From NCBI GenBank assembly GCA_029783825.1, contig JAREIK010003000.1:92601-156600 (forward strand): a stretch of 64,000 nucleotides of DNA, read 5' to 3'. The notes beneath the pieces were generated by a model. That model ran no database searches and was not told where the DNA came from. It was given only the letters and a program-made list of their open reading frames with translations. Within the stretch, counting starts at the first letter, position 1. Each line of letters starts with the position of its first letter. Below are positions 1-15,550 of this stretch, piece by piece. Made by a program: the position numbers and the translations under genes. The DNA comes from Sapria himalayana. Its lineage: Eukaryota > Streptophyta > Magnoliopsida > Malpighiales > Rafflesiaceae.

Positions 1-446
1 CATACATACATACAGATACATAAATACATAGACATACAAACAAACAAATAGACAAATAGAAAGTTAGATAGATAATACATATATAGACAAATATTTAGAT
101 AAATAGATAAATAGACAGACATACATATAGCTAGACAAATAAATAGTCAAAAAGATAGACAAATTGATAGTCAGATAGAAAGACAAATAGATAGATGAAT
201 AGATATACATATACATATATAGATTGATTGATTGATTTTTACATAGATAGATAGATAGATTGATTGATTGAAAGATAAATAGATAGATGGATTGATAGAA
301 AATTAGATTGGCAGATATATAGACTAATAGATAGACTAATATATAGACAGATTGATAGTTAAATCGATAGATAGATAAACAGATAGAAATAGAAATAGAT
401 AAACAAATAGAATGGTAGAAAGATAGTTTGATAGATAGATAGATAG

Positions 447-472
447 ATATATATATATATATATATATATAT
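447..472. repeat. (TA)n run inside GATA block 1
   Basis: A pure alternating TA tract of about 26 bp, flanked by GATA units. It is the first of several such tracts in the arrays. Confidence 0.9.
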
Positions 473-1346
473 AGATTATTTGACTGATAGATAGATAGAT
501 AGAAATATAGATACATAGATAAATAAATAAATGGACTGATTGATAGAAGAGTGATAGATAAATAGATAGATTCATAGACAAATAGATTGATTGATGAATT
601 GAAAGATAGATAGATAGATTAATATATATATATATATATTAATAAATATATATATAGAGAGATAGATAGATAGAAAGATATGTAGATAGATAAATAGATA
701 GATAGATGGATAGATAGATAGATATATATAAACATAAATAGACAAATAGAAAGATAGATTGAAAGATAGATTGAAAGGTAGATTGATATGAAAATTGATA
801 AAAATATTGATTGATAGATAGATAGACAGATTGATAAATAGATAGATAGACAGATAGATACATAGATAGATATAAAGATAGATAAAAAATAGATAGAAAA
901 ATAGATAGATAGACAAATATATTTAGACAAATAGATAGCTAGATAGATAGATATACAAATATATAGATAGTTAGATCAATTTATAGATAGATAGATATAA
1001 AGATAGATAGATAGATAGGTAAAAAGTTTGACAAAAAGATAGACAGCTAGTTAGACATCCAGATAGATAGATAGATTAATTGATAGATAGATGGTTATAC
1101 AAATAGATAGAAAGTTGGATAAACAAATTGATAGATAGATTAATAGTTATAGATAGATAGATATATAGATAGACATATAGATAGATAGATAGATAGACAC
1201 ATAGATAGATAGATAGATTATTAGATAAAAATATAGACAGATAGATGGACAAATAAATAGATAGACCGATAGACAAATAAATAGATAGACCGATAGACAA
1301 ATAGATACTTAGATATAAAGATAGATTGATAGATATATAGACATAT

Positions 1347-1348
<2 letters not shown>

Positions 1349-1404
<56 letters not shown>
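1349..1404. repeat. (TA)n run, about 56 bp
   Basis: An uninterrupted TA dinucleotide tract embedded in GATA repeats. A second one of similar length lies about 100 bp downstream. Confidence 0.9.
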
Positions 1405-1407
<3 letters not shown>

Positions 1408-1500
1408 TAGACTGATAAATAGACAGATAGATAGACTGATAAATAGACAGATAGATAGACTGATAGAAAGACATATCGATAAATAGATAGTTAAATATAT

Positions 1501-1502
<2 letters not shown>

Positions 1503-1555
<53 letters not shown>
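1503..1555. repeat. (TA)n run, about 53 bp
   Basis: An uninterrupted TA dinucleotide tract, separated from the preceding one by GATA/GACA units. Confidence 0.9.
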
Positions 1556-1557
<2 letters not shown>

Positions 1558-4500
1558 TAAATAAACATAAAGATCAACAAATAGAAAGGCAAATAGATAG
1601 AGAGATTAATAGACAGATAGACGAATAGACAAATAGATAGATAAATAGACAAATACATAGATAGAAAGGTTGACATATAGATAGATAGTTGGATAGATAG
1701 ATTAATAGATAAATTGAAAGAAAGATTGTAAGACTAATTGATAGACAAATAGACAAATAGAATGTGAGATAAATCAATAGAGGGATAAATAGATATATAA
1801 AAAGATAGAAAGACATATAGATAGGTAGATAGATAGACAAATAGATAGACAAATAGATAGGAAAATAAATAGATAGATAAAAGATAGATAGAAAGATTGA
1901 TATATAAAGAGATAGATGGATAAATAGAAATAAAATAAATAGTTAGATAGATAGATAGATAAATAAATTAACATATAGAGAGAGATATATATATAGATAG
2001 ATAGGAAAATAGATAAAAATATAGATAGACAGACAGACAGATAGATAGATAGACAGATAGATAGATAGACAAATAGATAGATGATAGACAGATAAATAAT
2101 CAAATAGATAGAGAAAAAATTTGAAAGATTGATAGAAAGATTGATAGATAGATTGATAGAAAGAGTGATGGACAAATTGATAGATAGATTAATAGATAGA
2201 TAGATAGACATAAGATAGATAAATAGATAGAAAGATAGATAGTTAGATACATAAATAGAGAGATAGACAAATAGATAGACAGATAGATAGACATGATAGA
2301 TAGACATGTAGATAGTCTGATAGATAGATAGTTAGATAAATAGATATATAGATAGAAAGATAGATAGAAAAATAGATAGATTATTAAACAGATAAATAGA
2401 TAGATAACTATATAGACATATAAATAGAAAGATATACAAATAAATCGACAAATAGATAGAACATAGATATTTAAATAGTTGGATTAAAATAATGATACAT
2501 AGATTCATAGATAGATTGATAAATAGATTGATGAATAGATTGATATATAGATAGATAGAAAGAAAGATAGATAGATAAAAAGATACATATATAGACAGAT
2601 ATATATGCATAAAAATAGAATGATAGATAGAAATATAAAATTAAAGATAGATAGATAACTAGATAAATAGATAGATAGATGGACAGATAAATAGACAGAT
2701 AGAAAGAGAGATAGATAGACAAATAGATAGAATGATAGATACATAGATAGATAGACATATAAGATAGACATATAAGATAGACAGATAGATTAAATGATAG
2801 ATTTATAGATAGATATATAAATAGATAGACATATAGATTTTACAAATAGTTAGATAGATATATAGATAGATAGATTGATTGACATATAGATAAATAGATT
2901 GATAGACAGAAAGATAGACAAATAGATATATAGATAAATATAGAGCGAGATTGATAGATAGTTATACAAATAGATATACAAATAGTTGGATAGAAAGAAA
3001 GATATATACATAGATAAAGAGATTGATTGATTGATTGTAATATTATTAAATAGATCGATCGATAGATAGATAGATAGATAAAAAGATAAAAAGATAGATA
3101 GATAGTTTGATAAAAATATAGATAGAAAGATAAAGATAGTTGGATAAATAGATAGATAAATATAATATTATATAGTCAAATAGACAAATAGATATACAAA
3201 GAGATGAACAAATAAATTGACATAGGAATACAGAAAGATAGACAGATATTTAGCAAAATAGATCGACATATAGATAGACTTATACATAGAAGGATATAGA
3301 TTGATAGATATATAGACATATAGATAAATAGACATATATATAGATACATAGATAGATATATAAATAGATATATATACAAATAGATAGAATAATAGACAAT
3401 AGATAGATAGATTGATAGATGGATAGAAAGAAAGATATACTGATATATAGATAGATATAAAGATTATTAGATAGATAGATATATATATATAAATATACAG
3501 TTACATTAATAAATAGATAGATATATATATAAATAGATAGAAAGATTCATAAATAGATAGATTGACAAACAGATAGATAAATAAATAAATAGATAGATAG
3601 ATAGTCAAATAGATAGACAGTCAAATAGATACACAGATAGATAAAGAGATATATAGACACATTGATAGGCATATATTTAAACAAATAAATAGATAGATTA
3701 ATAGATGGATAGATAGATAGACAAATATTTTAAAAAATAGATAGGCATATTTAAAGATTGATTATTTGATAGATTGATAGATAGATTGATATAAAGATTG
3801 ATAGATAGACTAATAGACAGATAAATAGATAGATAGAAAGATCGATCAATCGATAGATAGACAAACACATACACAGATAGATAGATAGATATATAAATAG
3901 ATAAACAAATAGATAGACTAATAGATAGACTAATGATAGATAAATAGATATATATATATATATATACATATAGATTGAAAGATAGAAAAGGAGATAGTCA
4001 TACAAATAGATAGATAGATAGATAGACATATAGATAGATAGACAATTAGATAAACATATAGATATACTGATTAATAAATATGTATATAAATAGATAGATA
4101 ATCAAATAAATAGATAGATAGATAGATAGACAGATAGAAACACAAATAGATGATAGATTAATAGACAATTAGATAGAAAGATAGATATACAATTATATAG
4201 AAAGATAGATAGACAAATAGATAAATAAATAAATAGATAAAAAGATATTTATATAGATAGATAGATAGACACATTGTTAGATACAGAGATGAAGAGACAG
4301 AGAGATAGACAGATAGATAGATAGATATATAGATAGATAGATAATTCAATAGACCTATCAATTGCCTGATATATATATAGATAGATAAACATATAGACAG
4401 ATATATAGACAAATAGATACAGATAGAAGGACATATAAATAGATTGACTTGATTGACCGATTTATAATTAGATAGGTAATCAAATAGATAGACAAATAAA

Positions 4501-7500
4501 TAACTAGATAGACAAACATATAGGGAGACAAATATATAGATAGATAGATTTATAGAGATATAAAAATACATATTGATAGATTGAATAATAGATAGATAAA
4601 TAGATGTATAAATAGATAGTTAGATATTCTTATAGATAGATAGATTAATAGATAGATAGATAGACAAATAGATAGATAGATAGATTAAAATATAATGAAA
4701 TAGTTATAATTATTGATAAACAGATAGACAGATAGGAAGATTAATAAACAAATAGAGAAATAGATATATTCACTCATAGATAGATAAATATATAGAGAGA
4801 TAGATAAACATATTGATAGATAGTGAGATAGATAAATAGATAGAAAGATAAATAGACAGATAGATAGATAGAGATACATATATATCAATATATTGATATT
4901 TAGATTGATAGATAGACAAATTGTTAGAAAGATAAATAGACACCTAGACAAACTAATAGACATATAGTTATATAGATAAACAGATTGATAGATAGATAGA
5001 TCGATTGATAGATAGATAGGTAGAAAGATAGATAGATAAAAAAATAGATATATAGATGGATAGATAGATAGATATATAGAAAGATAAATAGATAGATATA
5101 TAGATAGATAAATAGACATATAGATAGTTTGTTATTTAGATAAAAAGAAAATAGACAGATAGATAAATCGAAAGATACATAGATAGATATAAAGATAGAT
5201 AGATAATTAAATATAAAGATAGACAGACTGACATACAGATAGATAGATAAATAAATAAATAGATAGTTAGACCAATATATAGATAGATAAGTAGACAAAT
5301 AGATATATAGATAGAAAGATATATAGTTATCTTGATAGAAAGATAGATAGACAGATAGATAGATAAATAGATATATAACTAGAAAGACATATAGATAGAT
5401 AGATAAATAAATATATAGAAAAATAGATATTAAAATTGATATACATATTGATAAATGGATAGATAAATAGATAGATAGATAGACAAAGAGATAGATAGAT
5501 AAATAGATAGATATATAGATACATAGATAGATAGATTGAATGACATATTGATATTTAGATTGGATAGATAGTTATATAGAAAGATAGATAGATAGATAGA
5601 TAGATAAAAAGATAGAATGACATATAGATAAATATACAACTAGTTAGATAGAAAGATAGATACTCAAATAGATATATAGATAGATAGACTAATAGATATA
5701 CAGATAGATAGATATATAGTTAGAAAGATAGATAGATATAACTACAGATAGACAGATATATAAAAAGTTAGATATATAGAACGAAAGATATATAGATTGA
5801 TATATATATATATACATATATATTGATAGAAAAATAGATAGATATATAAACATATAAATAGATATATAGATAGATAGATAGAAATATAAATTAGAAGACA
5901 CATAGATATACAAATTTATAAAAATAATATAGACACATTGATGGGTAGATAGTTAGTAAAATTAATTGACAGATTGATGGAAAGATAGATAGACAAATTA
6001 ATAGACAATTATAGATTGATATACAAATATATAAACCATTCAAAATATAGATAGATAGATATACAAATATATATACCATTCGATAGATAGATAGATACAT
6101 AGACGTATAATTTGACAAATAAATAAAAAAATAATTAAATAGATAGATAGATAGATAAATAGATAGATTAATAGATAGACAAATAGATATACATATAGAT
6201 GGATAGATAAATAGATAGATATATATGTAAATAAATAAATAGAGAGAAAGATAGACCAATAGATAGACAAATAGATAGTTAGATAGATAGATAGTTATAT
6301 AGAAATATATACAGAAAGATAGAGAGATAGAATTATAGATAGATAAATAGATATATAGATCGATAGATAGATACACAGATAAATAGACTGATATATAAAA
6401 AGATATATAGACAGATTATATAGATATATAGATAAAAAAATATGTAGATTATTAGCCAGATATATAGATAGATGGATATACATATAGATATATTGATAGA
6501 CATATAGATAGATTATTCGAGATATAGATAGATAGATATACAAATAGATATAGAGATAGATAGAAAGATAGAAAAACAGATAGATAAATAGAATATTAGA
6601 CAGACAGATAGACAGATAGATAGCTATACAAATAAATAGATAATTAGACAGGTAGATAGACACATAAATAGACAGATTAATAAAAAATTGATAGATAGAT
6701 ATATAGATTGATAAATTGATAGATAGATACATAGACATATAGACAGATAGATACATAGCTAGAAAGATAGATAAATAGATAGATAGACATACAGACATAT
6801 AGACGGACACATAGATTGAGAGACAAATAGAAAAATATATAGATAAATAGATAGAATGATAGACAGATAGATTGGTAGACATTCAAACATACAGATAAAT
6901 TGACAAATAGATAGATAAACATATAGATATATAGTTTAATAGATATATTTATAGATATATATATATAGAATAATATATAGATGGATATATATTATATAGA
7001 TACATAGATAGATAGTTTGTCAAACGAATTCATAGAATGATAAATAGATAGATATATAGACAAAAAAAGAGAGAAAGAAATAATATAAGATAAATAGCTA
7101 GAAAGATAGATAGATAAATTAATATACAAACCGACAACTAGATTTATAGAATGAATGACAGATAGATGGAGAGAAAGAAAAAGACATAAATACATATACA
7201 GAAAGATAGAATGACAAATAAATAGACAGAAAGATTGACAGATAGTCAAATAAAACAAACAAACATATAGACCGATAAAAGATAGATAGATAGTTTGGTA
7301 TATATATTAATAGTTAAAAAGATTGAGTGAATGATTGATGTAAAAATAGATAGACATACAGATAGATCGACAGATAAATAGATAGATATATAAGTAGATT
7401 GATATATAGATATTCATATATAAAGACATAAAGATTAAGAAATAGTTTTCCATATTAAGAGACACATTGATAGATAGATTGATATAAACATTGTTATAAA

Positions 7501-9358
7501 AATAGATATACAGATCAATAAATATATAGATAGACAGATTGATTCATTGATTGATAGATATATTGATTGATTGATTGATTGATATATATATATATAGATA
7601 GACAAATAGATAGATAGATATATAGATAAATAGATAGATAGCTAGATAGATAGATAGATAAACAGATACATGTGCAAATAAAAGATAAATAGATAAATAG
7701 TTTTAGAGATAGGTAGATAGATAGACAGACATATCAATAGAAAAATAGATAAACATATATATATATACAAATATATAGTAACAAAGATAGACAAATTGAT
7801 AGAATGATAGATAGAATGATATATATAAAGATAGATAATTATATAGATAGACAGGTAGATAAACACATAGATAGATAGATAGATAGACAAATAAAAAGAT
7901 ATATAGTTAGATAGATAGATAGATAGATAAATAGATAGTTAGATAGTTAGATAGTTAGATAGACACATATATAAAGAAATATATAGATATTTAGATATAC
8001 AGACATATTGATTGATTGATTGATTTATAAACATTTAGATTGACACATTGATAGACATATTAATATATAGATTGACAAATTTATAGATAGATTGATATAA
8101 AGATTAATAGACAGATTGATATATAGATTCATAGATAGATAGATTTACAATTAAATTTTAAACAAATAGATATATAGATAGATAGATAGGCAATAAATAA
8201 ATAGATAGATACATAAATAGATAGATAGATATATAGATAGATGGCTAGATAAAAAATGATTTAGATATATAGATATATATACAGAAAGATAGAAAGATAT
8301 ATGGTTATATAGACAAAATGATTGATAAAGAAATAGATATATAGATATATAGATCGATTGATTATTATATAGATATATACACATAGAGATAGATTATAGA
8401 TAAACATATAGATAAATAAAAAATAATCAAATAGATAGATAGATAAATAGGATGATAGATAATTAAATAGATGGACATATAGATTGATAGATAGATAGAC
8501 AAATAGAAAATAGATAGATAACCAAATAGATAGACAAATAGATAGAATATTTGATAGATAGATATATAAATAGATAGATCGACAGATGTATTATTACAAA
8601 GATAGATAGACAAATATATAGATAGATAGATAGACTAAAAGATAGATAGATAGATAGACAGTTATATAGACAGATAGAAAAAAAGATTGATAGATAGATA
8701 GATAGGAAAAAAGATGCCAAAAGGATAGACTAATAGATAGACAGACAAATTGGTTGATTGATTGATTGATTGACAAATAGATAGATAGACAGATAAATAG
8801 ATAAATAGATAGATAGAGGGAAAGACAGATAATTAGACAGATTGATAGATATATATATTGAAAGATTGATAAAAAGTTAGATAGATTAATATATAGATAA
8901 ATACACCGATATAGAGATAGATATATAGATAGATAGATCATTAGATATATAGATAGATAAATAGATCAGATAGATAGATACATAGATAGATAGACAGATT
9001 ATTAGATTGGTAGATAGACAAATTGATAGACAGATAAATTTAGAGATAGATCGATAGATAAATATATTAATAAATAGTTAAAAAATAGATAGATTGATAC
9101 ATAGAAAGATAGATAGACACATAGATTGACATATAAAATGATAGATAAAGTGATAAATGGCTACATTTACAATAAGATAGATACATTGGTAGATAGAGAG
9201 ATAGAAGGATACATTTACAATAAGATTGATTGATTGATTAATAGATAAATAGAATGATAAATAGATAGATTGACAGAAAGATAGATAGAAAGTTAGACAA
9301 ATTAATAGACAAAAAGATAGATAAAAACATAAACAGATAGAATGACGGATAGATAGAT

Positions 9359-9399
<41 letters not shown>
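9359..9399. repeat. (TA)n run, about 40 bp
   Basis: A TA dinucleotide tract inside GATA block 1, bordered by GATAGATAGATA on the left and GACAGATAAATA on the right. Confidence 0.9.
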
Positions 9400-9403
<4 letters not shown>

Positions 9404-11403
9404 GATAAATATATAGATAGATAGATAGATAGTCACATATATAAACATATAGATAAATAGATAGATAGATAAAAACATAGGTATAGAGATAGATCAATTG
9501 ATTGTTAGAAAGTTTAATAGACAAATAGATAGATAGATTTTTAGATAGATTGATACACGGTTGGATATACAAATTGATAGAAAGATCAATATATATATAT
9601 CTAGGACAAATTAAAAGATAGATAGAGAGACATATAGATTTATATATAGATAGGTAGATAGATAGATGGATAGATAGACAAATCGATAGATAGATAAATA
9701 TAAAAATATATAAATAGATAAATAGAAAGATTTTTTAACATATAGATAGAAAGATAAAAAGACTAATATATCGATATATAGATAGATAGATATATAGATA
9801 GATAAATAGATTATTAGATAGATCGATGGATAGATACATGAAAAATAGATATACTGATATATAGATAGATAGATAAATAGATAGATAGATAAATAGATAG
9901 ATAGATAAATAGATAGATAGACAGATATATTGATAGATAGTAAGATAGATAAATAGTCATATAGATAGATAGATAGATTGATAAAAAGACAGATAGACAG
10001 ATTGATTTATAGATAGATAGATAGACATATAGATAGATAGATAGATAATATATAAATAAATAGACAGATATATAATCAGATAGATAGAAAGATGATAGAT
10101 ATATAAATAGACTTATAGATAGGCAAATAGATAGGTAGATAGACAGACAATAGTTAGATATATAAATAGATAAATAGATAGAAAGATAGGCAGATAAACA
10201 GATAGATAGTCAGACAAATAGTTAGGACAAATAGACAATCATATAGATAGATAGGTTGGAAGATAGAAATTAAGGGAAAAAGTTAGACAACCAAACAGAT
10301 AAACATATAGATAGGCAAAAAATAGACATAGAGACAGATAAATATATAGATAGATAAATAGTTCGATAGACAGATTGATTAATAAATAGATAGACAAATA
10401 GGTAGATTGATTGATAATTAGATTGAAAGATAGAAAAAAAGAAAGAAAGATAGATAGATAGAGTGATTGATTGATAGAAAAATAAATATACAGATAGATA
10501 TACAAATAGATATATAGAAAGATAGATAGATAGATAGATGGGCAGATAGATAGATAGATAAATAGACAAAAATTTATATTAAAAGATTGACAAATTGATA
10601 TACGGAAAGATAAATAGAGAGATAGACAAATAGACAAGTAGATGGATAGATATATAAATAGATAGACATACATACATATATATAAATAAATATATAGATA
10701 AATAGATAGATAGACAAATAGATAGATAAATAGAATGATATATAGATTTACAAATAGATAGATAGATAGATAGACATTTAGATAGACACATAGATTGAAA
10801 CATAGATAGTCAGATAGATAGATTGATTGAGAGTTACATAAATAGATTGATTGATTCATTGATTGATTGACATATTAATAGATAGATTTAGTGTCATAAT
10901 GATAGATAGAGTGATGAATAGATTGATGCATAGTTTCTTACACAAATTTGATTGAGAGATTGATATTCATATAGATAGACAAATTGAAAGACAGATACAT
11001 AAATATATTTTTAGAAAGAAAGAAAGAATGATAGAGAGATATTTGATAAAATGATACATAGACAAACATATAGATAAATAGGTAGAAAGATAGATATATA
11101 GATAGACAAATAGATAGAAAAATAGATAGAGAAAGAAATACCCAGATAGATACATAGATAGATAGTCAGATAGGTAGACAAGTAATTACAATGATAGATA
11201 GATAGATAAATAATCATATAGATAGATAGATAGACAGATACTTATATAGAGAAAAAGATATATATATATATATATATAGACAGATAAATACACGGATATA
11301 TAGACAGATAGATAGATAGATAGATAGACAAATAGTTAGACATCCAAATAGAGAGAAAGATAGACGAATAGATAGATAGTTAGTTAGGCAGACAAACAGA
11401 CAG

Positions 11404-11434
<31 letters not shown>

Positions 11435-12872
11435 GATAAATAGATAGATAGATAGATAGATATACAAATAAATAGATTGATAGACAAACAAATAGTCAGG
11501 TAGATAGGTAGATAGATAGATAGGTAGAAAATTTGATAGATAGATAAATAAATTGATAGACTCATAGATTAATACAGAAATAGTTCTGAAGACAAATTGA
11601 TAATAGATATATAAAGAAATATGTATATTTATTTATAAATAAATTGATAGGTAGAACGATATAAAGATAGACATATAGATAGACAGATAGATAGACAATT
11701 AGATAGATAGATAGATAGATTGATTGATAGATAGATAGCCATATAGATAGAGAGAAAGATATATGAAAGATAGACGAATAGATAGACAGAAAGATTTATT
11801 GAGATAGACAATAGATAGATAAATAGATAGATATATAGATAGATAAATAGATAGATAGATAATTAGACACATAGATAGATAGATAGATAGATACACATAT
11901 AATTAGATATATAGATAGACAGACAGACAGATAGATAGATAGATAGATATATCGATAGATAATTAGATAGATAATAAGATAGATAATTAGATAAATAGAT
12001 AAATAGAAAGATAGATAGACACATAGAATACATATAGATAGACAGATAGTAAGTTAGATAGATTGATTTATTTTTTGATAGTTAAATTAATAGATAGATT
12101 AATAGATAGATTTATAGATAGTTTGATAGACAAATTGACACAATTTGATATAATAATTAATATAGAGATTGATAGATAGAAAGATATATATATTGAAAGA
12201 TATGTAGATAGATAGATTGATAGATAGTTTGATAGAAAAAGAGACACATAGATAAGTAGATAGATTTTTAGATGAATAGATAGACAAAATTTTAGAAAGA
12301 TACAAAGAAAGATAGATTGACAGACGGATAGATCTGATAGATAAATAGTCAGAATGATAGATAGATAAATAGAAAGATATACAAATAGATAGTCAAATCG
12401 ACAGATAGATAGAAATATAGATAGATAGATACATAGATAGTCATATAAATAGATAGATAGATGGATGGATAAAAAGACATAAAGATAGATAGATATATCA
12501 ATTGACAGATAAATAGATAGATAGACAGATAAATATTTAGTTTGATTGATATATAGATAGATAGTCACATATATAGAAAGGTTGATAGACAAATACATAG
12601 ATAGATACATCGACAAATTGATAAACAAATAGGTAGATAGATTGATAGATAAATAGATAGAATGATTGATTGATAGATAAATTGATAGATAAACATACAA
12701 ATATTTATGCAGGCAAATTGTCAGGTAGATAGATAGTTAGGCAGATTGACAATTAAAAAGACTAATAGATATCTAGACAGATAGATAGATAAACATGTAA
12801 ACAACCAGACACATAGATAGATAAACAGATATACTAACTGGCAAATAGATAGATAGATATATAGATAGATAG

Positions 12873-13289
12873 CATGCTAAACATCAAATCATATCTATGA
12901 TGCAGAACTAATAATCTTTTCCTAGGTTCCACAAAAAGAGTTGCAAGTACCTCCAGCCTTTTTTGTGCATAGTCAACAAGTGCTCTCACAATCTAATCCC
13001 ATGTATGAACAATCTCTCGAAGATATTGGTTGTGGGAGGCATCATGCCGAGTCACTCAAACTTGATTTCACCTTGGCAACAAAATCTGTACCCTCCGTTC
13101 TGTTTCAATCAAAATACACAAAACATCACATGCAACAAAAAATAGATAAGCTTATTTATAAAAAAGACTTGAAGAAGATAAATTTAACACACACACAACT
13201 TTAGTATGAATTGTGTCCAAGATGATCGGAGAATATCTTGGATAATCAAAAGGAACAAGTACTTTTAGAGGAATTGTGTCAATATGGGG
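12873..13289. other. Unique sequence at the GATA junction, unassigned
   Basis: This is the first non-repeat DNA after block 1. The minus strand has a short open stretch containing ALVDYAQKRLEVL (about 12940-13000), which could be the end of a captured or host coding segment, but I do not recognise it. Further right, the minus strand runs into the low-complexity tail of the PMD gene. No transposon terminus of the MULE to the right is visible here, so that element appears to have lost this end at or before the GATA junction. Confidence 0.5.
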
Positions 13290-15550
13290 GTAGGGAAGGT
13301 GATGCATCAATTTGAGTGGGTATGTAAGGTGATATGCAGGTGTGTGAGGGTATAAACATCTTGGATGAGGGGTAAAAAGTAGGCATTGTCGGCTCGAAGT
13401 GTACCAAAACCACTCTCACTATTTGAACCATGACCTAACCGACCATCTCGAGCATGACCTTTGTGATCAATTCCTGCTCTCCATCTCTCTCTACCTTGAA
13501 TGGGATGCATACGTGATGGTGTTGACGACAATGGAGCTCTAATAAATGGCTCATGTGATGTCAAAGCTTCCTTAGTGTACCCAGTGATATGATGGTCTTC
13601 ACCAATCTGGTGTAACGCCGATCAGGCAATATGATGTATGTCGCATAATGAAGAAAGGGTATCAACACGAGAGAGAATGGCTATGTCATCCATAGTGGCA
13701 ATTTGAGTGAACCAAAGAAAGAATTATAATTACATAATATAATTATTAAAAATTAAATAAAATATTTTAGAAACACATGACTCTAACTTACCAAAAGTTC
13801 CATACTACCAGCTGTAGTATGGAACCCCATATCATCCCTATGAAGTAATGGTGTCATAAAACATCATGTAAACCGATGATATCACTGCATGTATGGATAA
13901 TGAAAGTCCATTAAACCTACCATAGGGGGTGAAGTGATAATCCTAGCCACTCGGGTCTCCTATAATTCTATGTATGTAGCATGATACATCAACCAATCAA
14001 ACTGGTATCATCCATGTGCATCCATTGCATTCAACTGTTGCTCGTATGAGCAAGCAGGAGGTATCTTTTGTAGTATCCCAAACTGGTGCAGGACTTTATC
14101 TGGATGATGTCACTCAACAATTTTGAAACAAATAATCTGTGACATCATCTGCTAGATTTCCTGATCAGCTAAGTAGATATATGGGAGCTAATCAAGTAAC
14201 TCTCCCACGTATGGTTGCCATGACACCTACATGTGAACACATAATATCAATAAATTTTACAATAATATGAATATAATTTATATAGAACCATATAATTTTA
14301 CATAAACATTACCTAATAAGGAGTCTGTGCATCTAGCTAATCTCGGTTAAGGAGGAGTACACCCGATGGGTTATGCACCCATGTCAAAGGTACTCTTCAT
14401 CTATACCCTAGTGAAAAAGCCAGCTCTACCTCTGGCTTTGCCAGAGGTTGAGCTGGTAATCCATTGCGAATAGCCTCAGGTAGGTAACTATCCCCGAAAT
14501 TGACATCAGCATCGTGTAAGGCATGAGCGGGTCGTAGTGCTAGATCTGCATGTGGTTGCCCAAAATTGGGTCGCCCGACGTGAAGTCTCTCCCAAGACCA
14601 TAGCTGAATACAAAATAATGAGAAAGTGGGTCATAATATTGTAGTTTTTATATTGCATTAAGAAAAATATGATAAATCATCCATACATAACAACACACAT
14701 TCTCATTTATTACAGACCTGTATGAGTGTAATACAACTGCTAATACCATGGCTATGATTTAAGCTAGATCGACATAATTCACTATATGTATGTGCTAGTA
14801 CTTCATCACCCCAACTATATATCGCAGTATACATCAAATCTCAAAGTAGTGAGAGAAAGAACATGAGAACATGCACACCCTTCTTGTCCACAAACAAGAA
14901 GGATCCAATAAGCACAAGATGAACCCACATGCACAATGCTCTAATGTGACCTCATCTACAATAGGTGGTGGGGTGTATAACTAGATAAAAACCCACCACA
15001 AAGAGATAGTGGCTCTTCTGATAGCATCGGTTGATGGGATGACACCGAGCAACTCCACACACAATACTGCCACATCGAACACATATGTGCCAGTGACTGC
15101 TGGATCATGGATACAAAGGCCAAGTAGGATGGCGACATCCTATAAGATAATCATCATCTCTCCTACTAGCACTTGAAACGTGTGTATCTCGGGCCACCAT
15201 CTCTCAATGAGTGAGGTGATAAGTGGCTGATCGATCGCAATGTGACCCAAATGATATATACCATAAAATCCAACCCTAATCATGTATGGTTGAATCCAAA
15301 TATCCATCCTTCACATAGTCATGAAGGCTCTCATCTGTTGTCGAGGGAGAGGATCTCCTAAAGCTATAAGCAATGAAACAACCAAATTTAAAAGTGATTA
15401 TCTATAAATTACATGTTAAAACTACTAATAGTAATTGCTAATTAATAAATTATGTACATGCTCTTTATCTACTAAGTGTGATCGGTGTCTATCTTGCAAT
15501 ACCAAGATAGATGTATCCGAAAAATCCATAACATAAAACTTCCTAGCCAT
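13290..15550 (-). pseudogene. Plant mobile domain (PMD, MAIN/PP7-like) gene, decayed
   Basis: A multi-exon remnant on the minus strand. It starts near 15550 with MARKFYVMDFSDTS followed by LVLQDRHRSHL, the usual opening of PMD proteins. Next comes the core at about 15345-15000: HIAIDQPLITSLIERWWPE, THTFQ-like and GEM-plus-LQDVAILLGL motifs. Further segments read ICFKIVEWHHPDKVLHQFG (near 14110), HGWYQFDW and HATYIE (near 14000). A Ser/Pro/Arg-rich tail follows (PIQGRERWRAGIDHKGHAR, about 13500-13440) with GRLGHGSNSESGFGT. Several in-frame stops and frameshifts break it. PMD genes of the MAIN/MAIL family act in nuclear gene expression and transposon silencing, and PMD copies are also carried by MULEs. 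Its position directly downstream of a MULE transposase on the same strand fits the carried form. Confidence 0.8.

Larger units (their letters stand above)
1..12872 (+). repeat. Degenerate GATA/GACA tetranucleotide array, block 1
   Basis: The whole stretch is built from GATA on the plus strand, with frequent GACA, GAAA, GATT and AAAT variants. Domains of nearly pure GATA alternate with 12-bp units of the type ATTGATAGACAA and with long TA runs. The plus strand is very poor in C. The block begins before the window and ends abruptly at about 12872, where unique sequence starts with GCATGCTAAACATC. The complementary strand (TATC) stays open over long distances in every frame and reads as Tyr-Leu-Ser-Ile repeats, because a tetranucleotide has a 12-nt coding period. 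These open frames are a by-product of the repeat and not genes. No unique insertion was seen inside the block. Confidence 0.97.

Noticed and set aside
1..12872. Many long minus-strand open frames rich in Tyr, Leu, Ser and Ile in the array blocks
   Set aside because: They follow from the TATC tetranucleotide, which reads Y-L-S-I in all three frames without stops. There is no start context, domain or composition expected of a gene, and the same pattern fills all three blocks.
14956..15138. Minus-strand open frame of 60 residues starting MSPSYLAF
   Set aside because: It is a shadow of the PMD gene frame, which carries the recognisable LQDVAILLGL motif in another frame.
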